In this document: one piece after another, positions 20,141-32,243 of the stretch
Position numbering within the stretch: the stretch's first letter is position 1
Layout: every line of letters starts with the position of its first letter
Assembly (NCBI GenBank): GCA_023101885.1
Contig: JALPQD010000016.1
Span: 8,002,684 to 8,066,683 of the forward strand
Length of the DNA: 64,000 bases
Reading direction: 5' to 3'
From: Typhlomys cinereus
Taxonomy: Eukaryota; Chordata; Mammalia; Rodentia; Platacanthomyidae
Notes under the pieces: model-generated
The model's input: the letters and a program-made list of their open reading frames with translations, nothing else
What the model was told of the DNA's origin: nothing
Database searches by the model: none
Position numbers and translations under genes: made by a program

Positions 20141-20147
20141 GTGGGAG

Positions 20148-20885
20148 GTTGAGGCGATGGCTCAGTATGTGAAGTGCTTGCTTGCCATGTAAGCGTGAGG
20201 CCTGAATTCAAGCCCCCAGAACCCAAGAAAATCAAACCTGCTGGGGTAGCACATGCCTGCAGTTCAGCATGGGAGAGGCAGATGCGAGAGATCCCTGGAA
20301 CTCCTTGAATCAGTGAGGTCCGGGTTCAGCAAGAAAATCTTATGTTGTACTTTTCCTGCATGGTTGCTGATAAAGCACCATCAAATGGCTTAAGGGAACA
20401 AGGGTTTATTCTCTCTTTCAATTCCTGGTTACAGTTCTCAGTCCAGCTCGACGGGAGAGCACGCACCAACACCAAGGGCCGAGGGAACTGGCCACACCAT
20501 CACCACATAACAGCTGAGAGATGGACAATCCTTACTTGTCAGACCAGCATGTCTGGCCAAGTGAACAGAATGATGCCAACTTCCTCAACTAGCTCTCAGT
20601 ATTTTATTCACCTGTTCAGGGCCTAGTCCCACCCACCATGGGCTGGGCCTTCCCCATCAGACAATCTCCTGCAGGTTTGCTCTGGGCTTAACTCAACCAT
20701 CAACTCTCTACAACTGTGCCCAGAGCTCAAACCCTCAACAGTCGAGTTGACACCTGCGCCTAGCTATGACACCTTATCTCTACAAATAAGTCGGAGAGCA
20801 ATGGAGGAAGTTGCCTGATGTCAGCCTCTGGCCTCCACAGCGTGTGCACACATATCCATATGCATGCACACCATGTGAACACACA
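20148..20885 (+). repeat. B4-like SINE split by an LTR insertion
   Basis: A B4-like SINE runs from a tRNA-like head (gcgatggctcagtatgtgaa) at about 20155 to 20342 and resumes at 20772 (ttatctctacaaataag, then gtcagcctctggcctccaca). The two halves are separated by the antisense LTR at 20343-20771. A related, un-split partial copy lies at about 21355-21500. Confidence 0.75.
20343..20771 (-). mobile_element. Solo MaLR-type LTR, antisense, nested in a SINE
   Basis: This is the reverse complement of the element at 11912-12344. It starts TGTTGTAC and ends CTATGACA on the + strand and is 429 bp long. Flanks are TCTTA on the left (20338-20342) and CCTTA on the right (20772-20776), a 4-of-5 match to a 5-bp target duplication. 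Confidence 0.8.
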
Positions 20886-20889
20886 TTAC

Positions 20890-23800
20890 AAAATCTGATT
20901 TGGCATGGATTAGAAGTCAGATCTCTATGAGATCTTCAGATTACTCAAAAGATAATTGAGGTCAGGGGCTGACATCAGCATTGTATGATGACCAGGAGAC
21001 CAACCACAGCAGTGGACTCAATACCTTTGTTTGGAGACTGCAGGAAAGACTGGCAGTTCAATTTTGTCTCATCCTCAGTGTTGGGTTTCAATGGTACCCC
21101 CTCTCATAAACATGGGTTTTCCATTAACAAGGTAGGACATGGAACGCTGTCAGGGAATCTCCAAGTTGGACCCCTATGGTGGGAACTAAGACACAGGATC
21201 TGCTATCCACACGGCTAGGAGGGTGGAGTTACCTGGATAGCAGAGCGCTGGCCCTGCCGGAAAGAGGGTCCTAAGTATGTTGTCAACATAGGCAGAAAGT
21301 GTGCAGAGGCCCAGGACAAGCGAGTAGAAAGCTGGTGGCTGGTGAAATTTCAGAACCAGGCTCAGTATGTAAAGTGCTTACCATGTAAGCATGAGGCCTG
21401 AATTCAAGGCCCCAGAAACCAAGAAAATCAAATTTGCTGGGGTGGCACATGCCTGAGTTCAGCACAGGAGAGGCAGATGCGGGAGGATCCCCCCCCACAC
21501 ACACACACCGACTCAGGGCAGCTTTCTCATATGCTCATGCATCCCTTTGTTCCCCCCTTAGCCCATGAGCTCCTATTGGCAGAGAACTGCAACATGCTCA
21601 GCTCCAAACACAGCACAGGGCTTGTAGGTCCACTGTAGGATGAATGGGTGGGTGGATGGATGGATGGATGGATGGATGGATGGATGGATGGATGGATGGT
21701 TAAAGTGGACAGAACTCGCCCCCAACCATCCCATCACCCATTTCCATCTCCTGACCTTCCATCTCTGTGCAGACTCAGATGCCTCTTTCCCCAGGTTCTT
21801 CCTGAGCCCCCAAGACCTTCGGTGTACTCCACAGTAACCTTGATTATACATCTTAGCAGACAAAGTCTGTCTAGTTACCTGGATTATGGGTTCTGAGCTG
21901 GTTTCATCCAGTGCATGCAGCTTTCAGGCAAGTTCAATATCAGGTCAACTGAGGTTCTCCAGTGGACCCTACAGCACCGGGCTTGGCTCCAAAGGGCAAG
22001 AAGTCAATGTCATGACATAAGAGAAAGGCTCTTCTCTCAGCTTTTTGGATCCTCACTAGTGGGGAAGAGGAGTATTTGCCTCTCCCCCAGCTAAGAAATG
22101 AGGCTTCTGTGGCCCCAGGCTCATCACTGACCCCAACCCCATTGGCTAATCCTTCGATTTGCTCCGAGTCATAATCACAAGAGGGTGACTCAGCCCAATT
22201 CATCACCACAATGGAAAAAGCCAGTCACCTGTCCTCCTGGCAGCAGGTCGGGAGCTGCATCTGGAAGGGCAGCAAGCCACGCTCTTTCAAGGTCCTTTTG
22301 TTTTTCACCTGCCGAAAAGCAACAAAGAGGATAAAGCACGAAGGTGTGCCACAGGGTGTCACTTAGAGTCGGCTGTGTGGTGCAAGTCTCAGCAACCAGG
22401 GGTGGTGCGTCCCTCCATGCCAGGATCCAAGTTAAGTGTCGCCTTGTGTCATCCCCTAACACTTCCACAAGCCCACCATTATCTAGAGTGGCTCTGAACA
22501 CTTGTTTGGCCACCAGCATCCAACACGCCCTCCTGTGAGACAGAGCCCACGTCCCACTGGAGAACCCCAAAATACCTCTTCCCAGCCTCCCTTGCAGCTT
22601 TGTCGGAAGGCCTGATGTGGGCTCCTCCAACCAGAGATTCTGCTCTCCATGTTAAATTAGAAACCGGTACACAGGACGCCAAGAACACTCAACACTAATC
22701 CACTTGTGCTTCAGAGGAGCTGTGATCGCCTCTGATGTCAGTATCCAGGATTGGTGTCCAAGGAGGTGCTGGCTGAGGTGCTCAGATCTGGGTGTGGCCG
22801 TGGCAGTTTTAACAGGAGGCCAAGGTTGTCTTATCAAGTTTGGCCTCTGCTATTCTGAGAGTCGCCCATTTTCTTTTTAACTCAGTGTTTCTGTGCATCA
22901 ATCAGCCAGAGCAGGCACCTGCTTCTTGCAGCAAACAGCCGGCCTGATACATTAGCTTGGGTTTTAGATGGAGAATCAGAAGTTTTCTTCTTCAGCTGAG
23001 ACACGGCATGGTCGGTCTTCTATTTTTGCAAAGCAGTGACTGACGAAGCGTCTTCCAAGAACTAGGAGCAAAGCCAAGGACACTTCTTAGGGACGCCAGC
23101 TTGACCTTCTGCTGTGTTCTACTCTCTTGTGTGAACACCCCTCTATCCAGCCTGCCCTCCCAGGCAGCATGTGTCCTCCGTAGGGAGTAGAAATGAAGCT
23201 AGTGCTTCTATTCTCTTGGCTCAACAGTGACCCTTTGCCCTGTGTGATCGACTGCTCCAGAGAAGCCTGCTCTCGAAGCACCTGTGTTTGACACAACAGC
23301 TTCCCACACACACATTCCTCGGGCTCCCCGTCTTCATCACCTAGCAAGTCTCCATGGTCAAAGGCTCAAAAGGTTCAAATGTGAATCCTGACCCAGTAAA
23401 ATGCTGACTTGGAATTCATGAGTCACCTGAGCCCAGGGGACTGTCTGCATCAGTTCAAGGCCATTCCAGATGATGCAGGGCACACAGAGCTCTTATAAGT
23501 CAGCTTTTTACACCCTCTGCGTGCACTCACTATCCATCAAGGAATTCAGAACAGGTGAGTTCTTGTACATTACCCTACTAGCATACCAGTATGATTTGTT
23601 CCGTGACTAGTTCTGAAATGATTGGAAAGGGGAGCGCTCAGGAAAGCTGAATTAATGGCAGCTTTCCCGTCAATAGTAACAGCCACCACTCTCACTGAAC
23701 AATTAAACCATGTGTCTGGCACCTTGCTAAACATTTTCTTCAGGTTCCATCATTGAATTCTTATAGGAGCCTTCTGCAGGCAGCACCATACTGATTTCAT

Positions 23801-24560
23801 GGGATATGACATAGAAGTTGCAAGAGGGTAAGTAACCTGCCAGACATCACACAGTCAAACACTGGAGATTCATCCTGGGCTTCTATCTACAGCCGTGGAC
23901 AGGAAGAAGTTCCAGAGATGGGCGGTTCTCTGGCACCTCTGACTGCCTCCTACTTTAACAACTAGACACTGCGGGCTCTAGGGGGTTCCCAAACACATGA
24001 AGGCCAAGTTTGTTACCTTAGTCTCTACTCTTGTACCCCAAGCAGGACCAGCTGTTAGCAGAAATGTTGTGCCCCACCTGTGGCCACCAAAAATCTTACA
24101 AACTTCCTGAATTGACAGTTGGGTTAATTCTGTGCTACCTCAGCTACTGGCTGCCTGGACTAGGATCTCCCCAGAGCATCTCGGACAGAAGTGGCAGAAG
24201 GCAGAGATGGCCTGGCTGCTCTTGATACCCATACTTCCCCGAGTGAGATTCCATTCAGCGCTTTCGGCCCCGCTTTTTTCGGGAGGGGGGGGTGTCTGAG
24301 CACGAGAAACAAGGTTTCCCTCAATTCCTTTTCCAACTCAGGGAATGGAGGATGAATTGCGGGGGCGCAAGTCCTAGCCAGTGTAGGCAGGACCCTGGTG
24401 GGGGGGGAGGGGTAGAAAGAACACCTTTGCCAGGGGCGGCTCCAGTTTCCAAGGGCTTCTGAGCTTTAGTCTTTCTTCCTTCCCTAGCCCCCCACACACC
24501 ACAGAGCGTTTCCTCTGTGGTTCTCAGGAATGCTGTGGGACCAGGTGGCCGGAGTGGATA
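20890..24560. other. Intergenic DNA upstream of NDRG4
   Basis: No gene is recognised. It holds a partial SINE near 21355, the GGAT repeat at 21644, and an antisense MIR at about 23695-23885 (agagggtaagtaacctgcca, then tcacacagtc). Short conserved regulatory elements of NDRG4 may lie here but cannot be recognised from one sequence. Confidence 0.55.
21644..21699. repeat. (GGAT)n microsatellite
   Basis: A GGGTGGGT start leads into a regular GGAT tetranucleotide run of about 14 units. Confidence 0.95.
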
Positions 24561-24599
24561 GAAAAAGGGCCCGTGAAGTGGGAAAAGGTTCCCCTCGGG

Positions 24600-25800
24600 T
24601 TCCAAACCCAGGATGCCCATGACCGCTGGTGACCTGAGAGTCAGGCAGGGCCGCACTCGGCGCTTTCCAAAGCCCAGACCCTCTCCGGGCGCCCGCGGTG
24701 GGTGAGAAGCGGGTGACGTGTTGCAAATCGCCCAGGGTGGCCGCCAGAGGGTTGGGGTATCCCTCCGGCCCTCCCCGCACCCCACGCTCCCGCAAGCGCA
24801 CCACAGCAGATGTCAGCCACCAGGCCCGGAGCGCCGCTTAGGCCCCACGCCCACCCACCCACCCACGTGGGTTCGGCGCCCGCCCCCGGTGGAGGGGCTC
24901 GCGGGCGCGCGGCACCTGCACGGCGCGTCGGCGGCGCCTCCCAGGCCCGGTTCCCGCCCGCGCGTCGGTCTCGCCTGGCAGCCTCGGTGAGTCGCCGCGC
25001 CCTCGCCCCCGCAGTCCCCGATGCCCCCCGCCGTGGCCCCTCTCCACGGCGGCCGGGCCCTCCGCACAGATCCGCGAGCCCCGAACCTTCTGCGGCCACC
25101 GCGCGGGCGACACCCCTCCTCCCTGTCACTCCTCCCGCGTTCCGAGCCGGGGACCCCCCAGGAGACCCGGCCCAGCCCCCACCCACGCCTGCCGCGTCGC
25201 GACGCCCGGGGGTGGCGGGCCTCTTTGTTCGGGCGGCGCTCGGGCCCCCTCCCGCGGTGTCACACTCCCTCCGCCTCGCGGAGCTCACCCCGACCAGGTG
25301 GTGGCAGGCGCCTTTTGGGGGGTGCGCGGCCGTGCCATTGGTGGATTTTTTTAAACCGTGCTGGAGGAGGCGGCGAGAGCGCTCCGGGCCGCCGACTGCA
25401 GCTCCGCTCGGCTCCCGCTCTCCCGCGGCTCCTCTCCGCGGCTCCCCCGACGCCGCAGCCCGAGCCGAGTCGCGCCGCGGGCCGCCGACATGAAGGTGCT
25501 GGGACACAGGCTCGAGCTGCTGACAGGTACCGCGGCCCTCGCCCGCCGCCGCCACTTTCCGTGTTGGAGCGGGCTGGGGGCGCGGCGGCTCGGGTTGGGG
25601 CGGCTCGGCTCGGATCCCCGCGCCGGGCGCACGCCAGTTAACTCTGAGCTCGGGCACTCCCTGCTCCCGGGCGCTTGTTCTCCCGGAGCGCAGCGGAGCG
25701 GAGGCTGAGCCGCACCCGGCTTTACCCAGTCCCCGGCGCAGGCGTCCCGGAGGGTGGAGCGCCTGCGCCGGATCGCGGTCTGGGAAGCGACCCCTGCGAT
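24600..25800 (+). promoter_or_regulatory. NDRG4: NDRG4 CpG-island promoter (long isoforms)
   Basis: A stretch of very high G+C with dense CpG surrounds the first coding exon. Immediately upstream are an inverted CCAAT box (CCATTGG, 25335-25341) and a TTTTTTTAAA box at 25346-25355, which put a start site near 25380. The leader to the ATG at 25490 would be about 110 bases. In humans the NDRG4 promoter CpG island is a known methylation marker in colorectal cancer; that is literature knowledge, not visible here. The long overlapping open frames on both strands are composition artefacts. Confidence 0.8.
25490..25526 (+). CDS. NDRG4: NDRG4 exon 1 (long-isoform start)
   Basis: It encodes MKVLGHRLELLTG with the last codon split 1/2 across the junction. 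The ATG has G at -3. The donor is gtaccg, a weaker version of the consensus. It joins the exon at 42773 across a 17.2-kb intron, giving a 20-residue extension before the Met of the 384-residue form. Confidence 0.85.
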
Positions 25801-26597
25801 CTCCAACCTGCCCCAACTCAGCTGGGGAACCGATGCCATATGGGGAGCTCGAAGTCTCAGCCCTCCAATCGGTACCATTTCACCCCCCCAAGAGTGGCTT
25901 CGGGGTCCCAATGGAACCCTTGCCTTGTCCTTACTTACTGTTGGAACCGCCCTTTTCGCTGGAGAGAAGTTTGTCGCTGGAAGAGAGGCCAAGTGAGCCG
26001 GTGTGCCGAGATGACTGAGGCCCTCTGGAGATAGAACCAGATGTCACGCCAGAAACCCTCACCCGGGGAATAGTGGCTGGAGTGTTTCAGAGAACTCAGA
26101 TGCCCAACGGAAGAGATAGGGAGGGAGCAAGGACTGGGGCCAAGGTGTGTGGAGGGGGGATGCTCTCCCTGGCATAAAGCAGGTGACCTCTCCAGACCTG
26201 AGTCTCGCAGACGCTCATCCTCCCGGGTGAACACTTTTCAGGAGATGCCCTTGGGCACCCAAGGTACTGATCTCGGGGATCTTACTGTCTGGGCTAAGAA
26301 GACAGCTCCCAAGCCCTGCCGTAAGGTGGGGAGGGAGCAGCCATCTGCGGGTGTGCTCAGAAAACAGAGGGGCTGCCGAGAGGGTGGGACACCCGACTGT
26401 ATTTGAAGACACTAAAAGTCGGAATTTCTGCTCATGGGAAGAGAGGTGGTATTTCCGGCCAAAAAATGACCTAGGTCTGGGGTTCGAGGGGCCTAATATA
26501 GGAGTCATATGGCACTGGAGGGTCTGAGTGTGTGTGTTGAAGTGGTGGGTAGAGTTATAAGAGGAATGTAGAGCAGACAAGGGTTTGGACCTGTGTG

Positions 26598-26599
<2 letters not shown>

Positions 26600-26644
<45 letters not shown>

Positions 26645-26795
26645 GGGGTGTTACAGGAGAGAAGTAGGGCAGATGAGGGTTGGCTTATAGCTTTACATCA
26701 AGTGTGTAAAACTACTGTAGGTTGTATTGGTCACAGAGAATTTCAGGTAGAGGCTGTTCCTGGGACATGCATGTGTGTGTGTATGTGTGTGTGCA

Positions 26796-26832
<37 letters not shown>
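26600..26832. repeat. (TG)n then (CA)n inverted microsatellite pair
   Basis: A TG run at 26600-26641 is followed about 130 bases later by tgtgtgtgtatgtgtgtgtg, gcacgcaca and then a CA run ending at 26832. The second array is itself a near-perfect inverted repeat centred on tgtgcacgcaca. Confidence 0.9.
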
Positions 26833-26834
<2 letters not shown>

Positions 26835-27364
26835 GCCTGCTTCCTTCTGCCTTGTGGTACTCACCTGAAGCAGGCCTGGTCACCCTCTTTGAAGAGAGCA
26901 GTATCCAGGTGACCAGCTGGAGAGAGAGTCTGTGGAGACCGGGTGTTAAGAGTCCTGTCTGGAGAACAGAGCAAGGTCTCTCATCTCATCCTGCCCACGG
27001 TGCACTGGTGTAGCATGGTGGACACATGATGGGGACTCCAGTAGGGAGTCTAGATTTTGAGGTCTCTGTGTAGTGTGTAGTTGTGCCCTGGCTGTGGGGA
27101 TCAGGAACCCCGCCCTCCTCTGTGGTCAGATGGGATTATCATGTCAGTGTCCTTGGTTAGGCTGAATCAGAACCCTCTAGTCACAGACTCCCAGTGCACT
27201 CAAACCCAGCCACAGGCAAGGCACAGTGGCATGTGGTATAATGTGGGCACCCAGGAGACTGAGGCAGGAAGACAGAGAATTTGAGGCCAATCTTAGCTAC
27301 ATCCCATGTTCCCTCTTGATAGTTCCTGAAGCTTTTTCTCTCAACTCCCTCCTTTTTTTTTTTT

Positions 27365-27381
27365 TTCATTCAGGAGTGTGA

Positions 27382-27432
<51 letters not shown>

Positions 27433-27650
27433 CCATGTGTTCCTGTGGACGCTCAAGCGTGCCTTCAAGAATCATCCTGGATTGTGCTACCTTCCTTTTG
27501 CTTTGCTCTGTGCTTTCCCAGGCTCCACTCTCCAAGACCACAAGTGCAAGCCACCATCATTTCCGCCTGGTATTTTTACGTGAGATCTGAATTCATGTTC
27601 TTCTGGTTTTGAGGCAGAGGCTTTATCCCTGAGCCATCTCTCCAGCCCCT
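27365..27650 (-). repeat. tRNA-headed SINE, copy 4, antisense
   Basis: On the + strand it begins with (TG)n(AG)n tail sequence at 27378-27427, shows tttcccaggctccactctcc in the body, and ends with the head ctgagccatctctccagccc near 27648. Confidence 0.85.
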
Positions 27651-27659
27651 TCTTTTTCC

Positions 27660-27790
27660 TTGCCTCAGAGGCCTGGATTCAAACTACTGCTGCTAATGAA
27701 CTGTGTGACTTCAAACAGGTTATTTCATTGGACTTCAGTTCTCTCATCATAGGACAGAACTGTTGTCTCACCTCAGAGATGGTGTAAGTA
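27660..27790 (+). repeat. MIR
   Basis: The sequence ggattcaaactactgctgc followed by gaactgtgtgacttcaaaca and a cagttctctcatcataggac segment follows the MIR consensus order (tRNA B box, core, CORE-SINE tail). It is an old, diverged mammalian SINE. Confidence 0.7.
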
Positions 27791-29934
27791 AGGCCTTGTC
27801 AGACAGAGCAGGTGACATCGCTGGTTTGGACCTCTAATCTTTGGAGGTGTCTGGTCAGGCCTGTCTCCTCTCTGACTCCTTGACTTCTCTGTCCTGTTAA
27901 AGGACTCTACTTGCCTTAGTTAGTTAGCCAGTAGGAATATGGGACTGGCCTGTGGTCTGCTTTATTCCAGCTGACAGGCAGCTGGGAGATTTTGTCTTCT
28001 CTTCCACTGGGATGATGAGAAGGTACAGGGTGGTATACAGTGAGTGCTCAATACTGGTTGGCTGGGTCCAAGCCGCACACTGTGTTCATCAGCTGTGCCT
28101 CCAGCAGACCGTCCCCCCAGCTTCCTCCCCCCACGGCAGCCTTCAGGACTTGTTTTTACTGAGCCTTGTGTTAAAATCACATTGGAGCTAAGGGTTAGCT
28201 CAGTAATAGAGCCCTTGTCTAGCATGTGCAGGGCCCTGGGTTTCAATCCAAAACATCAAAAAGCACATCTATTGGGGGTTAATAATTTTCAGTCTTCTGT
28301 CTTGCACTCGTTTTACTATTGAGGTTATTTTCTCACATTCGTACAACTGAGAAGAAGTGATGCTGGATCCAACCAAGGGCTGAACCAAAGGGTCCTGCAG
28401 TCCAAATAAGTCTACCTATTGGGCTCCGGGCAATCTCCAAGCTGCTTCACACTTCACTTGCCTGCCACACAGTTTATTCCGCGGCTGATGTATGTATGGT
28501 AAAACCCTGCGACTGCTGGGCTCTGGGGCCTCCTGTCCGCTCTGCCCCAATATCCTCCCTGTATTCTCTACACAGTCTGGCCTTCTCCAAGACGAGTCTG
28601 GGGACCCTTCTTCTGTCCTGGGTTCCCATCTTGGATTGGGCCCTTCTGGCCTGGTGTCCACAGCCAGGTGTCTCTCCCAGGGGACTAGAAGGATGATCTT
28701 GAGTTATCACACCTGGGTCTAGGGTTCTTCTAGAGAGAAGAGGATGATGATGGAGCCCTGCGCACTTGCAGGTAGCCAGCGCTTATGGTGACTGCAGTTC
28801 CCAAGCTCCCTGGGGGTCTTTTTTGGCACAGATCCAGGGAAGCAGCAGTTTTGACACCCAGAGATGTGAATTTCAGGGGTCCTATAGGCTTTTTAACTCT
28901 CAAGTTGCACCTACCTGCTCAGAGTACTAAGCCTCAGGAGACCCATGCCTTCTGAGCCCAGCGGGAAAGCATCCCAGGGCTTGTGAAGGAGTTTGGGTCT
29001 CAGGAGAGGGGTTGGAGGGGAAGGCTCAGTAGTGCTGGTAATTTTTATTTTTCTATGTACTTGGGAAAGCGGGAGTGTATGTCTGTTTGCAGACAGACTG
29101 GCAATTGTTCTTGGCTATTTGTACTCAAACAGTATGTTTCCAGAGAGCGCTCACATGGCAGATTGGGGCCCTGAAATGGGCGCTGGGGAGCCTTACCTGA
29201 CCTTTTTTTTGAGACAGAGTCTGTACATTCAGCTGGCCTCTGACGGGCTATGTTCCCAAGGATGCTTCCACCTCCCCAGTGTTGGGATTCTAGGCATGCG
29301 CCACCATACCCAGTTTTATATAATGTTGGGGATGGATTTTTGTCGTTTTGTGAGAATTTTGTCATGGAACGCATAGCCTCACACAGTTTTACAGGTTACA
29401 TTTAAGCAGTGGTTAATTGTTGGCCTGCATTTTACACGATGGGGAGACTGGGGTATGGATTTTTGCCCCTGGAGGTTGGAGGCAGGATCCTGATTACTTG
29501 TGTCTTGATCATCCCCTCAGTAGTTTTCACTGTTTCACAGGGATGCTGGGCTGTAGGTGTAGCAGACACAGTTGAGCGAGGGAATGTGGTGCCCAGGACC
29601 TCTTGGGTGAGTGGGAAGATGGGACCCTGGTACCTCTCTGACAAGGCCAAGTTGGTAATGATGTATCAGACTCAACAAAGTATGATTGGTGATTCGGCAG
29701 TTGAATTTTTTAGGAACAGATAAAGATGCAGGCAGAGATGTTCACACAGATGTTCATCCTATCATCGTGCATGGGAGGGGGAAGTGGCAACCATCACTTA
29801 CTTGTCTAACGGCAGAAAGCTGTGTTCAACCCTGGGACTCCCATACGAACAGGCAGATATAAAGCCCACCGCCAAAGGTCACTTGCTCACTGAAACAGAT
29901 GCCCCCTTAAAAATGTGTAATATTATCAGCGATG

Positions 29935-30135
29935 ACAGCTCACACGAATGTGACATTCACCACATCCCGGGCATGGTTCCAAGTGCCTTCTATACATTAG
30001 CTTATCATCTTGAAACCTTTTGAGCTATGTGCTCCTCCTTTTCACGGATAAGGAAACTGAGATGCAGACCAGTTAAATCATTTGCCAGAGGTTACACAGA
30101 TGGCCAGTGGATGGCCGAAATTTGAGCCAAGAGGG
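29935..30135 (-). repeat. MIR, antisense
   Basis: On the + strand it contains ggataaggaaactgagatgc, agaggttacacagatggcca and then a gaaatttgagcc end, the reverse-complement order of MIR. Confidence 0.7.
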
Positions 30136-30351
30136 CTCCTCTACACAGTAGTTCACCTTGAACTTGCTATGTAGCTGAGGATGACCTTGAACTCCTCATC
30201 CTCCTGCTTCCACTCCCGAGTGCTGGCATTATAGATGTGTGCCACCATGCCCAGTTCCGGTGGTGCTGGAAACCAACTCAGGGCTTCACACATTCTAGGC
30301 AAGCACTCTGCCAATCAAATTATATCCCCGGTCCTCAATTCCACTTTTTAA

Positions 30352-30720
30352 AACTGAAAATTAGCTGGATGTGGTGGTGCATACCTGTAATCTCGTACTT
30401 AGGAGGCTGAGACAAGAGAATTGTGCGTCCAAGGCCAACCTGAACTACATGTGGAGACCTTGTCTCAAAAACCCAGTGGGGGTAGGGGGGACAGGGGTTG
30501 AGGGGGCTCTGGAGAGATAGCTCAGGGGTGAGACTCTGCCTCACAAGCAGAAGGATCCTGACTTTGGATCCCAGATCCCATGTAAAAATGCCAGGTGGAA
30601 ACCGTGGCAGCGGCCCTGCTGGGCGGAGCCTGGGAAATCCCAGAGCGAAGCAAAAAAGAGGTAGAAGCAACCCAGGATGATTCCCAAAGTCATCCCAGCA
30701 ACCTTGCTTGGCTGTGCACC
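30352..30720 (+). repeat. B1 SINE followed by tRNA-headed SINE, copy 5
   Basis: The B1 (30352-30475) has ctggatgtggtggtgcatac and ends cttgtctcaaaaaccc. The tRNA-headed SINE begins at about 30505 (ctctggagagatagctcagg) and runs to about 30715. It lacks the long CA tail seen in other copies. Confidence 0.8.
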
Positions 30721-31823
30721 CCAGGTGATCCTGGGGTCTGCTGGGAAAGTTCCACAGAAGCTTGAAGTGGTTGTGAACTTCTACCCTGCCTTCTACACCC
30801 TTCTTAACCCTCCAGCCTTTCAAACAGCCTGCTCCAGAATGACCTCAGGTTTTCAGCTTGAACACACACTGCAGGACCTCCCAGTTTCTTCTTGGGCAGG
30901 TGTTGTGTGCCCGTGGGGGTACACTATCCAAGGTAGGTGAGAGGGGACAGAGACCTCAGCCTCGCAGAGTAAGGGGGGGCTGCTTCTGGGATTGTTTCCA
31001 GAGTATGTGTGAGGCCCTGTAGTCAAGTTCAGGACCTATAGCTTCTGTGCCCATACTCTGCACCCCCAAAATCATTTCCCCAGGGTTCTAGCCAGAAAAG
31101 ACTCTTGGTAATGTTGTCTCCTTACTCTCCTGCACTGAGGTTGGAGGTTGAGGCACGAGAGGGAAGGAAGATAGCTGTCTCCACGTCAGTGAGGCCCTCA
31201 GAGCCCATCCGGACCCTTGACTGACGTATGACTGTCACAGGGGTGGGACCTTAGAAGTCACGATCTGTGTCTTGCTTTCAAATGACAGAACCATAACTTA
31301 GACTGATAGAAAGAGAACATCATCGGGCCATGCTGGACTAGAGCCCTCAGGTTTGACCGTTCCTCCACTCCTGTTAGTTTAATTGTTTGGATTGGTAGCT
31401 TTTTAAGTAGGTCCCTTCCTCACATGGGCAGAATGGCTGCTGCCTCTCAGACCATCCTCCTGATGCACCCAGCGAGACCATCTCTTCCCCCAAGGGTTCT
31501 AGCAAACCTGGTCTGAAGTGGAGGTCTTACCTCAGGCCGAGCCATCTCTGAGACCAACCCTGTGCACCTTCACTTGGCTCCCAGGGATGTCGTCTCTGTC
31601 CTTGCCACTTCTTGGGGATGTCATCCTGTCTCCATGGTGACCTTGGAAGCACCAGCTTCCTGACAGGGCTGAGTACAGACGTCTCCACCCACCTGCCTGT
31701 CTGCACCTCCATCTGGCTCAAGTCTGAAAGGACACCTGCCCTCTGGACCTCTCTTCTCATGGGGTCTTGTCAGCTCGGAAAAGGCTGCCCTGCTCAGTGA
31801 CCCTGAATGAACACACTTCATCT

Positions 31824-32243
31824 TGTGCCGCAGACCAGAGTCGCGGCCTCGAGACCAGGGCTCCCCAGGACCGGGTGGAGAACAGAACACACACAGCTCC
31901 CTCTCGTCCGAGTGAATTCCGAACTTTATTGAAACTTTCGTGACAACTTTTATTCAGAAAATTTTGGGGTAAAGAATGTTGCCTATACAATAGAAAATCA
32001 CCTTCAGGGTAGACCCTTTTTTTCAAGAACCTAACCTATTGCCTGAGGGTAAAGGCACTTAACGGAATTATTCTCTTATCTAATCTATAATGCTTCATCG
32101 GATAGCTATGGGGCTGAGCCCACATTTTAACAGAGACTGCTTTTTTAAAATACACAGAGGCAGAATGATCTCCTTTTGATTTTAGCAAGGAACATATTTT
32201 ACAATTAACTATAGGAGTCCCCAACACCCCATAAGTCCCAACA
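31824..32243 (-). mobile_element. ERV2-like LTR, antisense to NDRG4
   Basis: Read on the minus strand it starts TGTTGGGACTTATGGGG at 32243 and ends in a gcggcaca-type motif at about 31824, roughly 420 bp. Two AATAAA signals lie near 31960 and 31925, followed by an R/U5-like stretch (cacccggtcctggggagccc, then ggccgcgactctgg), the style of class II (IAP/betaretrovirus-like) LTRs. A purine-rich stretch (aaaggacaacagcaaaagc) lies just upstream in its own orientation. Family assignment is by resemblance only. Confidence 0.5.

Noticed and set aside
24810..25641. Open frames of 206-227 codons on the plus strand in the same island
   Set aside because: Same composition effect; they are out of frame with the NDRG4 start and have no recognisable domain.
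24641..25816. 391-codon open frame on the minus strand across the NDRG4 CpG island
   Set aside because: The product is Arg/Gly/Ala/Pro-rich low complexity, as expected in any CpG island with few AT-rich stops. No motif is recognised and it covers the NDRG4 promoter and exon 1.
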